From the NCBI GenBank assembly GCA_964407695.1, contig CAYOWQ010000002.1, forward strand, positions 248,001 through 312,000: a stretch of DNA of 64,000 nucleotides, given 5' to 3'. Below the pieces are notes generated by a model. The model saw only the letters and a list, made by a program, of their open reading frames with translations. It was not told the DNA's origin and did no database searches. Below are positions 1 through 8,157 of the stretch, piece by piece (position 1 is the stretch's first letter; every line of letters starts with the position of its first letter). The position numbers were made by a program, and so were the translations under genes. This DNA is from CAYOWQ01 sp964407695. GTDB taxonomy: Bacteria; Planctomycetota; Phycisphaerae; Phycisphaerales; SM1A02.

Positions 1-1568
1 GCTGCACGAACAGCAGCGGAGAGACTGTACTTGCCATCGTTTTCGCGGAATTTCCTGGCAAGATCCTTGGCCTTGGCGTCGTAGGCGCTCTTGTCGGCCC
101 AGGTATTGCGCGGATTGAGCACTTCCTTGGGCACACCAGGCGCCTCGGTCGGAATCGAAAGACCGAAGAAGGGGTCAGTCTCGTACTTGGCACTGCGAAG
201 CGAGCCATTCAGGATCGCCGTCACAAAGGCACGGGTGTAGGAGAGTTTGAAGCGAGAACCCACACCATAGGGACCGCCGCTCCAACCGGTGTTGAGCAGC
301 CAGACATCCGAACCGTGTTCCTTGATGCGCTTGGCGAGAAGTTCGGCATACACCATGGGCTCTCGCGGCATGAAGACGCCGCCGAAGCATGCGGAGAAAT
401 TCGGTTGCGGCTCAGTGACGCCCGCTTCGGTGCCGGCAAGCTTCGAGGTGTAGCCGTTGACGAAGTAGTACATCGCCTGTTCCGGCGTGAGCTTCGAGAC
501 CGGCGGCAGCACGCCGTAGGCATCGGCCGTCAGGAAGACCACATTCTTGGGGTGGCCGCCGACGGAAGGAATTCTGGCGTTGGCAATGAACGAAACCGGA
601 TACGTGACGCGAGTGTTCTCCGTCTTCTTGTCCGAGTCGTAGTCAGGCTCACGGGTATCGGCGTCGACGACGACGTTCTCCAATACGCTGCCGAACCGAA
701 TCGCGTTCCAGATCTCCGGCTCGCCCTCCTTCGAAAGCTTGATGCATTTGGCGTAGCAGCCGCCCTCAATATTGAAGACGCCCTTGTCGCTCCATCCATG
801 CTCATCGTCACCGATCAGATCACGATTGGGATCCGCCGAAAGCGTCGTCTTTCCGGTGCCGGACAGCCCAAAGAAGAGGGCCACGTTCTTGGCGTCCTTT
901 CGATCAACATTGGCCGAGCAGTGCATCGGAAAAACACCCATGTCCGGAAGGTCATAGTTCATCGCGTAGAAGATCGACTTCTTGATCTCACCCGCGTACC
1001 GGGTGCCGATGATGATGACCTTTCGCTTCTCCAGCGATTGCAGGATGGCCAGGTGGCTCTTCACTCCGTAGGCGGCGGGATTGTCGATCTTCAGGTTGCA
1101 GGCGTTGATGATCGTCCAATCCGGTTCAAAGGAGGGAAGCTCATGCTCCGGAGCATTGATGAACAGCGTCTTGGCGAAAAGTGAATGCCATGCTTCCTCG
1201 GTGACCACAGACACCTTCAATCGGTAATCAGGGTCAGCGCCAGCGTAGCCGTCGAAACGGAAGAGATCCTGCTTCTTTGAAAGGTAGTCCATCGCCAGCT
1301 TCTCCAGCTTGGCGAAGTTCTCGGGTGAGATCGGGATGTTCACCTTGCCCCAGGCGATGTTGTCGTGGATGCCGGGAGTATCCTCAAGGAACTTGTCGTT
1401 GGGACTGCGGCCTCGTCGTTCGCCGGTATCCACATTCAACGCCCCGTTGGCGGCCAGCATGCCTTCACCGCGCTTGATTGCCAACTCGGTCAGCACCGGG
1501 GAGGACAGGTTGCGATGAACAATGGCTTTTCCGAAGGACAAGACGGGCGACGCGGTGATCGTGCTCAT
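1..1568 (-). CDS. pckA: Phosphoenolpyruvate carboxykinase (ATP), 3' end cut by window
   Basis: Converts oxaloacetate and ATP to phosphoenolpyruvate, CO2 and ADP, the entry step of gluconeogenesis, in the cytosol. The frame reads from an ATG at 1568 to the window edge, giving 522 codons; the family is about 530 residues, so only a few C-terminal residues are missing. Visible family motifs are MHCSAN near residue 216, the kinase-1 P-loop GLSGTGKTTLS near 233, the kinase-2 metal site GDDEHGW near 253, and ADAYGVLPPVSKLT in the C-terminal half. GAGGAAAC lies 3 to 10 bases before the start and acts as a ribosome binding site. The gene runs in the same direction as murD upstream, but the 176-bp gap suggests its own promoter. 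No oddities in the active-site motifs. Confidence 0.97.
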   Translation of the reverse strand, partial: MSTITASPVLSFGKAIVHRNLSSPVLTELAIKRGEGMLAANGALNVDTGERRGRSPNDKFLEDTPGIHDNIAWGKVNIPISPENFAKLEKLAMDYLSKKQDLFRFDGYAGADPDYRLKVSVVTEEAWHSLFAKTLFINAPEHELPSFEPDWTIINACNLKIDNPAAYGVKSHLAILQSLEKRKVIIIGTRYAGEIKKSIFYAMNYDLPDMGVFPMHCSANVDRKDAKNVALFFGLSGTGKTTLSADPNRDLIGDDEHGWSDKGVFNIEGGCYAKCIKLSKEGEPEIWNAIRFGSVLENVVVDADTREPDYDSDKKTENTRVTYPVSFIANARIPSVGGHPKNVVFLTADAYGVLPPVSKLTPEQAMYYFVNGYTSKLAGTEAGVTEPQPNFSACFGGVFMPREPMVYAELLAKRIKEHGSDVWLLNTGWSGGPYGVGSRFKLSYTRAFVTAILNGSLRSAKYETDPFFGLSIPTEAPGVPKEVLNPRNTWADKSAYDAKAKDLARKFRENDGKYSLSAAVRA

Positions 1569-1744
1569 GAGTTTCCTCGCAGATTCGCCGCGGCGAGGCC
1601 GTTTCCTTCGCCTTGAAGCCGCTGGGCGGAATTTGGACCCCAAGTGTAGCCGAGGCGCATGGTTCCGGCCATGAGGCATTGATTGGCTGGAAGGGAGTTG
1701 GGCGGGTCTGCGGCATACCGATGAAGGACATTCCGGGCCCAGCG

Positions 1745-3112
1745 TTACTCGGCCAGAATCTCCCCTACAAGGCGGGAGAATTCGTGACCTCGGGCTTCGT
1801 AGTTGGTGAACTGATCCCAGCTCGCGCATCCTGGGCTCAGCAGCAGAATGTCACCGGCCTGCAAGTGTCGGGCGGCCTGGGACACAGCCGATTCAAGCGT
1901 GCCACACACCTTGACGCCGGGGTGAAGCCGATGGATTGCGGGTCCGGTTGCGCCAATTGCATAGACGCCTGCAATTCGACCGGCCAGATCGGCGACGGGC
2001 TGCAGGTCGGAACCCTTGTCGTATCCACCGACGATCAAGTGAATTCGGGATCCCTCTGGAAAGGAGTCGACGGCAAGGATCGCGGATTCCGGCGTTGTCG
2101 ATTTGGAGTCGTTATAGCAGCAGATACCACGATGCTCGAAGACCAATTGCAGGCGATGCGGCAGACCAGGGAAGGTTGAGATCTGGCGAAGAGCACGCTC
2201 GACGACTTGATCGTTCTCGATCGCGACTGCGATGGCCGTGGCCGCGGTTCGGGCGTTCAGCCGATTGTGAGCACCGGGAGTCTTCAATTGAATCGAGCGA
2301 ATCCAATCGGCTTCCACGGGCTCCACAACACGGCGAGCAACCCGCGGCGGTATGGACACGTTGGCATCAGCCCAGATCCCCACGATTCCCGGATCGCTAA
2401 GGACGATGGCATCGCCCGGCCGCTGCGCTGTGGTGATAGCGCCTTTTGACGCTGCGTAGTGCTTGAAGCTGCCGTGCCAATCGAGATGATTGGCACGGAT
2501 GTTCGTGACCACCGCCACGTGAGGTGACCAGCCAGGCTTCGCCATGGCGGCATCAGGGTTCTGCCGACCCAGCCACCAGAGCATGGCGCTGGAGAGCTCC
2601 AGCACGATCCATTCATGCATCGTGATGTCGACGAGATCGCCGAGCAGGCTCCCGCCGAGGTTTCCGCCAAGTCGCGCCCGATGGCCCATTCCGGTCAGTC
2701 CATGATGGATCATCGCGCTGGTGGTTGATTTGCCGGCGCTTCCGGTCACCCCGATGATCCGATGTCGATTGAGTTGTCCAATGGTCAATTGAATCTCGGT
2801 TGTGACCTCAACGTTGGAATGCCATGCAGCCCGGAGAAACCGATTGTCCCACGGCGAGGGCACCGCCGGATTGGCGACCACCAGATCAGCGCCCTCGAAG
2901 TCGTCCTCGCAATGTTCGCCGAGGCGGAGCCGAACCTGGCCCGACTCAATAAGCGGGCCGAGCGATTTCAGGGGATCGGCAAGTCGCTCCGCGGTGTCCA
3001 GATCGGTCAACAACACGTTCGCCCCCTGCCCCGCGAGCCATCGAGTCACCCCGAGCCCCCCGCCGAATCGGCCGAGGCCCATGACGACAACTCTCCTGCC
3101 CGCATAGTCCAT
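1745..3112 (-). CDS. murD: UDP-N-acetylmuramoyl-L-alanine--D-glutamate ligase
   Basis: Adds D-glutamate to UDP-MurNAc-L-alanine in cytoplasmic peptidoglycan precursor synthesis. The protein of 455 residues starts with a Rossmann-like nucleotide fold (VVVMGLGRFGGG), followed by the central ATPase loop GVTGSAGKSTT near residue 121, and a C-terminal domain with the expected HRLQ and NDSKSTTPES motifs. The ATG at 3112 is chosen because it starts MDYAGRRVVVMGLG at the usual family position; the frame stays open about 60 codons further upstream, into the region before the divergent GGDEF gene. The P-loop reads G-S-A-G-K-S where most Mur ligases have G-T-N-G-K-S/T. Presence of murD implies a peptidoglycan wall, consistent with present knowledge of planctomycetes. 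Confidence 0.95.
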   Translation of the reverse strand: MDYAGRRVVVMGLGRFGGGLGVTRWLAGQGANVLLTDLDTAERLADPLKSLGPLIESGQVRLRLGEHCEDDFEGADLVVANPAVPSPWDNRFLRAAWHSNVEVTTEIQLTIGQLNRHRIIGVTGSAGKSTTSAMIHHGLTGMGHRARLGGNLGGSLLGDLVDITMHEWIVLELSSAMLWWLGRQNPDAAMAKPGWSPHVAVVTNIRANHLDWHGSFKHYAASKGAITTAQRPGDAIVLSDPGIVGIWADANVSIPPRVARRVVEPVEADWIRSIQLKTPGAHNRLNARTAATAIAVAIENDQVVERALRQISTFPGLPHRLQLVFEHRGICCYNDSKSTTPESAILAVDSFPEGSRIHLIVGGYDKGSDLQPVADLAGRIAGVYAIGATGPAIHRLHPGVKVCGTLESAVSQAARHLQAGDILLLSPGCASWDQFTNYEARGHEFSRLVGEILAE

Positions 3113-3276
3113 GGTGTGGACAGTATCGGCGGGATGAGGTCCGAAAACCACTGTTTTGCCCTTCAACGCCGCGACGAGACCTGGGCGGAAGATTGTGACT
3201 GAAGTCGGGTGTGAATCGAGGCGATTCTTCTTGGAATGGGCCGCCGCGGCTGCGCGCTGGGGAGGCCTTGCGATGC

Positions 3277-5574
3277 ATGGCGCCATCAACGAACAATCCG
3301 ACTCTCGAAGACCGTCAGTCGACGCACGAGGCAGCGCGCCGGCAATTGATCATCGTCTGCCTGCTGGGCACTGTGGTGACATTCTGGGGATGGTCGCGAT
3401 CTCGAGAGCAGCACGACCGTGAACTGCGATCGCAGTTCATCATCGAATCAGAACGTGCCGCCGAGTCTCTGCAGGATGCACTCGATGACATCGATCTCTC
3501 GCTACGCAGCTGCGCCGGCCTGGTTTCGGCGTCGCGGGATGTCGAACATGACGAATGGCAGGCATTCTCCTCCGGAATCTTCGGCCACATGATTCGATCG
3601 GGGGTGACCAGGATACAGATCGTTGCCGTCGGCCCCGATGGGCTTGATGCCGTCTTCACCCACCCACCACCGACTGATTCGACGGACCTGACCCCGGTCG
3701 AGACGACGGCCCTCGTTGGGGCCGCTCATCGCTCGTATCAGCTACGAATTCCGACGTTCACGACCTGCCTGGACGCAACGAGCGGCCATGAGGTCTACCT
3801 TCTGACGCTTGCCGCAGAGAACTCGCGCGTCTCAGCCTCACCTGACGCAACGACCATGGTCGCCGTCTGGATTGACCCGGTTCAGATGTCGAGGCTCATT
3901 GCGGAGTCCATTGATCCGAATCTTCACATCGGCGTCACGTGTCATCAGGCATCGACCTTGAGCAAGCCGTCACCGGATCTCAGGGAGCAGTTTCCTCGCG
4001 AGCGCGCGTGGAGCGTGCCATTTGGCGACAGCGTCTTCACTCTTCGGATCACAAGCAGGCCCGAATTCTGGCGATCCGACACGTCGTCGCTCTTCGTCCT
4101 CGTGACAGGCCTGGTGGTGACCGGTCTCCTCGCCTCCGTCATTGGGTCCCTTCACGTCATGCAACGGCGCGCGGTTCGCCTGGCGGAGACCATGACTTCC
4201 GAACTTCGCGAGAGTCAGAAGCGCCTCCGTCATGACTCGCTCCACGACGCCCTGACCGGGCTGCCCAATCGCGCCTTCTTCCGCCACCGGCTTGCTGAGC
4301 GACTCGAGAAAGCGAGAGAGAAGGCCGACCACAACTTCGCCGTCCTGTTCCTTGATCTCGACCGATTCAAGGTCATCAATGACAGCCTTGGCCATGCGGC
4401 GGGCGACGAACTTCTTCGGGCCGTTTCTCGTCGGCTCGAGCGCGGGCTCCGCGGTTGCCGGCGAAGCCTTGAGGCGGATCACGGCGACACCATCGCCCGC
4501 ATGGGCGGCGATGAATTCACCGTCCTGCTGGATCACGTCGAATCCGGAGCCGACGCCTTCGCCATTGCCGAGCGCATTCAGACCGAACTGAGTGCCCCGT
4601 ACCACGTGCTTGATCACGAGGTGTTCACCAGTGCCAGTGTCGGCATCCGACTTGGTGATGATGAATGTCGCGAACCCGAGGATGTTCTTCGGGATGCCGA
4701 CACCGCGATGTATCAGGCCAAGGCGTGCGGCAAGGCTCGCCACGAGGCGTTCAATGCAGCCATGCGACTCCGGGCGGGTCGAAGGCTCAAGATTGAGAAT
4801 GAACTCCGCCGGGCGGTCGAGAGCGGCAACATCGACGTCGCCTTTCAGCCGATTGTCACTGCCGATCGAACGACCGTGGTTGGATTCGAAGCGCTTGCCC
4901 GATGGCACCACGAGGATGGACGCGACATTCCTCCTGCCGATTTCATCCCCCTGGCGGAGGACCTGGGCATCATCAACGTCATCGGCGACCTCGTTCTCTC
5001 GAAATCGTGCGAGACCCTGCAGTACTGGCGCGACGCGCTTGGCCGCAGCGACCTGCGAATGAGCGTTAATGTGTCGCGACGCCAGATTGCGCAACCCGGA
5101 CTGGAGGATCGCGTCATTCGAATCATCGAGTCGTTCAACATCAAGCCAAGCCAGATCATTCTCGAGATCACCGAGAGTGTGGTGATGGATGACCCCGATG
5201 CGGCCGGATCCGTGATGCAGCGCCTTCGAGATCACGGCGTTGAGTTCTGGATGGACGATTTCGGTACCGGGTATTCCTCGCTGTCGTGCCTGCATCGGCT
5301 CCCCGTCGACGGGCTGAAGATCGACCGGTCATTCATCGGATGCCTCAGCGGCAGCCGGGACGACGTTTCAATCATTTCCGCAATCATCACGCTCGCTCAC
5401 AACCTCGGTATCGGGGTCACCGCTGAGGGAGTGGAGACCGAGCTTCAACTTGCGCAACTTCGTGACATGGACTGCGATCGGGTCCAGGGGTACTTCATCG
5501 CCCGGCCGATTCCGTTTGACCTCGCGACCCAGTTCATTCGCAATCCGACAGCAATTGCCGCTCATTCGGCGTAA
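3277..5574 (+). CDS. Membrane CHASE-like sensor with GGDEF and EAL domains
   Basis: Predicted bifunctional cyclic-di-GMP enzyme of 765 residues. A first membrane helix (about 23-39) is followed by an extracytoplasmic sensor of about 200 residues that resembles CHASE domains, a second helix (about 271-293), then GGDEF and EAL domains. The diguanylate cyclase motif GGDEF is intact near residue 410; the inhibitory RxxD site normally five residues upstream is missing, the corresponding stretch reading D-H-G-D. The EAL domain keeps EALARW, NVSRRQ, EITES, DDFGTGYSSL, the lysine of DGLKIDRSF and EGVE, so hydrolysis of c-di-GMP looks possible. The ATG at 3277 follows GGGGAGG by about 11 bases; an ATG at 3211 is an alternative. 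It is divergent from murD and stands alone. The ligand and net activity cannot be read from sequence. Confidence 0.93.
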   Translation: MAPSTNNPTLEDRQSTHEAARRQLIIVCLLGTVVTFWGWSRSREQHDRELRSQFIIESERAAESLQDALDDIDLSLRSCAGLVSASRDVEHDEWQAFSSGIFGHMIRSGVTRIQIVAVGPDGLDAVFTHPPPTDSTDLTPVETTALVGAAHRSYQLRIPTFTTCLDATSGHEVYLLTLAAENSRVSASPDATTMVAVWIDPVQMSRLIAESIDPNLHIGVTCHQASTLSKPSPDLREQFPRERAWSVPFGDSVFTLRITSRPEFWRSDTSSLFVLVTGLVVTGLLASVIGSLHVMQRRAVRLAETMTSELRESQKRLRHDSLHDALTGLPNRAFFRHRLAERLEKAREKADHNFAVLFLDLDRFKVINDSLGHAAGDELLRAVSRRLERGLRGCRRSLEADHGDTIARMGGDEFTVLLDHVESGADAFAIAERIQTELSAPYHVLDHEVFTSASVGIRLGDDECREPEDVLRDADTAMYQAKACGKARHEAFNAAMRLRAGRRLKIENELRRAVESGNIDVAFQPIVTADRTTVVGFEALARWHHEDGRDIPPADFIPLAEDLGIINVIGDLVLSKSCETLQYWRDALGRSDLRMSVNVSRRQIAQPGLEDRVIRIIESFNIKPSQIILEITESVVMDDPDAAGSVMQRLRDHGVEFWMDDFGTGYSSLSCLHRLPVDGLKIDRSFIGCLSGSRDDVSIISAIITLAHNLGIGVTAEGVETELQLAQLRDMDCDRVQGYFIARPIPFDLATQFIRNPTAIAAHSA

Positions 5575-5622
5575 TTTCGAGCCGTCAAGCGACGATCGCG
5601 TCCGATAATCAAGACCGGACAT

Positions 5623-5638
5623 TGTGACGTAAGTCACG
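5623..5638. promoter_or_regulatory. CRP/FNR-type palindrome (candidate operator)
   Basis: TGTGA-CGTAAG-TCACG matches the TGTGA-N6-TCACA half-site arrangement recognised by CRP/FNR-family regulators, with one mismatch at the last base. It lies about 190 bp upstream of the next gene's ATG and 49 bp after the stop of the c-di-GMP gene. As RNA the same bases form GTGAC-GTAA-GTCAC, a five-base-pair hairpin with a GNRA-like loop, so it could instead act in the transcript. No regulator gene is in the window. Confidence 0.35.
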
Positions 5639-5758
5639 GTGTGGCAACATCTTCTTGACTTTCCACGAAGTGGTGTCAGCCTTTCGTTGTCAGTCCCTAA
5701 GGGATGCTATCCACCGCACGCCGAGCCAACGCGCGTGGCGCGAGCCGACGCTGCGGGG

Positions 5759-5818
5759 GACACAAGTCAAAGGTCGCCGGATTGAGCGGTCGCGAGACCG
5801 AGGGCGGTGACTTTTGTC
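5759..5818 (+). promoter_or_regulatory. Structured leader ahead of the dockerin protein gene
   Basis: Arms 5759-5769 (GACACAAGTCA) and 5808-5818 (TGACTTTTGTC) pair over 11 positions with one mismatch. Inside are CGCC (5775-5778) against GGCG (5803-5806) and a hairpin CGGTC-GCGA-GACCG (5787-5800) capped by a GNRA tetraloop. The element ends just before the GGGAG that precedes the ATG at 5831, so folding could control ribosome access. I do not recognise it as a known riboswitch class. Confidence 0.4.
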
Positions 5819-5830
5819 GGGAGTGACACG

Positions 5831-7720
5831 ATGAACAGAAACGTTTCAGCGAGAATCGCAGGACTCACCGTCGCCGGACTGGCGTGCATCAGTTCGGCCG
5901 GCTCAATTGATGCGATCTGGAGCGGACCATCAACCGGCGAGTGGAATGTTCCCGCGTACTGGAACCCCGCGGTCATTCCCAACAATTCCGGTGAGCAGGT
6001 CTTCCATGTCCATATCGGACCGGTGAATTCCTCGAATGTCAGCGTGAACCTCAACCTGTCGCCGTCCATTGATGCCCTGACGGTCGAGGCCGGCAACACG
6101 TTGCAGTTTTCCAATGGATTCGACCTCTTCATCGAGGGGGGAGTCGTACAGAACGACGGCACGATCTTTCTGAATTCCAACGGTGGCTTCACCGACCTCG
6201 TTCTATCCGGCGACGCGGTGATTCAAGGCGCAGGCGTCCTCAAGCTTTCGGCGAATCCGGCCAACCGGTTTTACAGCACGAACGCCTCGTTCCGGTTGAC
6301 CAATGAGTCCACGCACACCATCCGCGGCTCGGGATTGGTCGGCAACAACCTGATGCTGATGACCAATGTGGGCACTATTGAAGCGCCGAACGCCATTCCC
6401 CTGGTGATGGACCTTGCGGGAACCGACAATCAGAATTCCGGGGCGATTCGCGCGTCCGGAGCGGGCATCCTGCAGATCACCGGGACCACGATTGACAATT
6501 CCCTCGGAGTCATTGAGGCCATCGAAAACGGCGTGGTGGACTTCACGGGCGTCTCGAGTGTCACCGGTGGGCTTCTTGAAACCACCGACGACGGACTTAT
6601 CCGGATCAGCAGCAACACCACGCTGGCGAACCTTGAAGTGCAGGGCCACATTGACATCGCGTCCTCCTTCGATCCCATTCTCTCGGGCACGATCGTCAAC
6701 CATGGCGCCATTTCCATGCTTTCGACAGGGTCCAATACGGATCTGAGAATCAGCGGCGACGTGACCCTTGACGGCCAGGGAGAGGTGTGGCTCTCGCCGA
6801 ACAACGGCAATCGAATCTTCGGAATTCAAAGCAACCAGAGACTGACCAACGGCGCGGAGCACACTCTCCGAGGCTCGGGACAGATCGGCGCCAACTTTAT
6901 GGCTCTGACCAACCTCGGCTCGATCGTTGCCGATGCTTCGCCGGCCATGACCATTGATCCATCGTCGACCGGCGCGTTGAACAAGGGACTGATTCACGTG
7001 ACCGGCACGGGCGGGCTGTCGATCGCAGCAGGACCATTCACCACCGAGGGCGTCATCGTCATCGATGCCGGCCGCCAGCTGACTCGCACCGGCAACATCG
7101 ACCAGACCGGCGGCTCAACGACGGTTCAGGGCACCCTGAAAATCAACTCCGGCACCTTCAACCTTTTCGCCGGCCAACTGCTCGGAACCGGCTCGTTGCA
7201 GGCGCCGTTCGCCTCGACCGGAGGCCAGTTGTTACCCGGAGTGAACTCAATCGGAACACTCTCGATTACAGGATCGGCAACGTTCAACTCGTCCTCATCC
7301 CTGACGATCGATGTAGCATCGGGCCGGGCCTCGGACCGTGTCGCTGCCTCGGGAGTCCTGACCCTCGGAGGAACGCTCGTCGTTGCCCATCAGAACGACT
7401 ACGCACCAGTTGTCGGCGACAGCTTCACCATCGCCACGGCATCATCCGTCAACGGCACGTTCGAGTCGATCGAGCACCCCGACATGTGCGGCATGACCTA
7501 CGAGGTGACAACCAACCGTGGCGTCGTGACCCTGGTCGTCACTGAAACCGATGAGTCGTGCGGCGGCGTGCTTGGCGACCTCAATGGCGACGACATCGTC
7601 AATGGAGCCGACCTCGGACTGCTCCTTGCGGCGTGGGGCACCGCAGGTCCCGGCGACCTCAACAACGATGGAACCGTGAACGGCGCTGACCTCGGAATCC
7701 TTCTTTCAAGCTGGAGCTGA
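5831..7720 (+). CDS. Secreted surface protein with C-terminal dockerin-like repeats
   Basis: Protein of 629 residues with a Sec-type signal peptide (basic MNRNVSAR, hydrophobic stretch, probable cleavage near residue 30). The body is made of repeating beta-strand-rich segments, with two similar halves each containing L-T-N-x-x-x-H-T-(I/L)-R-G-S-G, as in autotransporter-like or beta-helical exoproteins. The last 50 residues hold two dockerin-like calcium motifs (GDLNGDDIVNGADLGLLL and GDLNNDGTVNGADLGILL). The family is recognised in Phycisphaerae as dockerin-anchored proteins; the binding partner is not visible here. GGGAGTGAC precedes the ATG at 5831; an in-frame start at 5807 lies inside the structured leader and is less likely. 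Function beyond surface or extracellular location is unknown. Confidence 0.85.
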   Translation: MNRNVSARIAGLTVAGLACISSAGSIDAIWSGPSTGEWNVPAYWNPAVIPNNSGEQVFHVHIGPVNSSNVSVNLNLSPSIDALTVEAGNTLQFSNGFDLFIEGGVVQNDGTIFLNSNGGFTDLVLSGDAVIQGAGVLKLSANPANRFYSTNASFRLTNESTHTIRGSGLVGNNLMLMTNVGTIEAPNAIPLVMDLAGTDNQNSGAIRASGAGILQITGTTIDNSLGVIEAIENGVVDFTGVSSVTGGLLETTDDGLIRISSNTTLANLEVQGHIDIASSFDPILSGTIVNHGAISMLSTGSNTDLRISGDVTLDGQGEVWLSPNNGNRIFGIQSNQRLTNGAEHTLRGSGQIGANFMALTNLGSIVADASPAMTIDPSSTGALNKGLIHVTGTGGLSIAAGPFTTEGVIVIDAGRQLTRTGNIDQTGGSTTVQGTLKINSGTFNLFAGQLLGTGSLQAPFASTGGQLLPGVNSIGTLSITGSATFNSSSSLTIDVASGRASDRVAASGVLTLGGTLVVAHQNDYAPVVGDSFTIATASSVNGTFESIEHPDMCGMTYEVTTNRGVVTLVVTETDESCGGVLGDLNGDDIVNGADLGLLLAAWGTAGPGDLNNDGTVNGADLGILLSSWS

Positions 7721-7729
7721 CGATCGTCC

Positions 7730-8059
7730 TCAGCCTGCCTTGGCGTTCAGATACTGCTCGACACTCTTGATGTCGGGCAGAATCTGCGGCGTGAGACGAA
7801 GGGTGAATTCTTCTCCCGGCATCACCACTGCAAGCTTGGTTGCCCGTGCCCGATTCGCCCACATGCGGCCGCCGCGCTGATGAATGTCATTGTCGAATTT
7901 GGCGCGCCGACGAGAGAGTCGCGTCAGTCCGCGCTGAATGTCGGGCTGAAGCCTCATCAGGCGCAGGATGGTCTTTCGCCCCTTTAAGGTGGCCGGCACC
8001 TTGGCGATCGTAAATGTCACAGACTTGCTTGGGGCGAGAAGGTTGGCGGCAACGGTCAT
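7730..8059 (-). CDS. Conserved-looking hypothetical protein, 109 aa
   Basis: I do not recognise this protein. It starts MTVAANLLAPSKSVTF and is basic in the middle (LTRLSRRRAKF), with a beta-strand-like C-terminal half (VVMPGEEFTLRLTP). No signal peptide or membrane segment is evident. The ATG at 8059 is chosen because GGAGCC sits a few bases upstream; an in-frame ATG at 8083 lacks such a site. It ends 9 bp from the stop of the convergent surface-protein gene and lies about 100 bp downstream of metG on the same strand, so it could be cotranscribed with metG. Codon usage resembles neighbouring genes, which supports it being real. Confidence 0.6.
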   Translation of the reverse strand: MTVAANLLAPSKSVTFTIAKVPATLKGRKTILRLMRLQPDIQRGLTRLSRRRAKFDNDIHQRGGRMWANRARATKLAVVMPGEEFTLRLTPQILPDIKSVEQYLNAKAG

Positions 8060-8157
8060 GGCAGGCTCCAATTTCGAGCCCAATAGAGTACCAGATTGCC
8101 GGCGAAAGTCGAGATCGACGAGTCACTTCCCTACAAAACTCCAAAAACTGAGTCTTC

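Noticed and set aside
3970..5295. Minus-strand frame opposite the GGDEF-EAL gene
   Set aside because: Shadow of the real gene; no domain or start signal.
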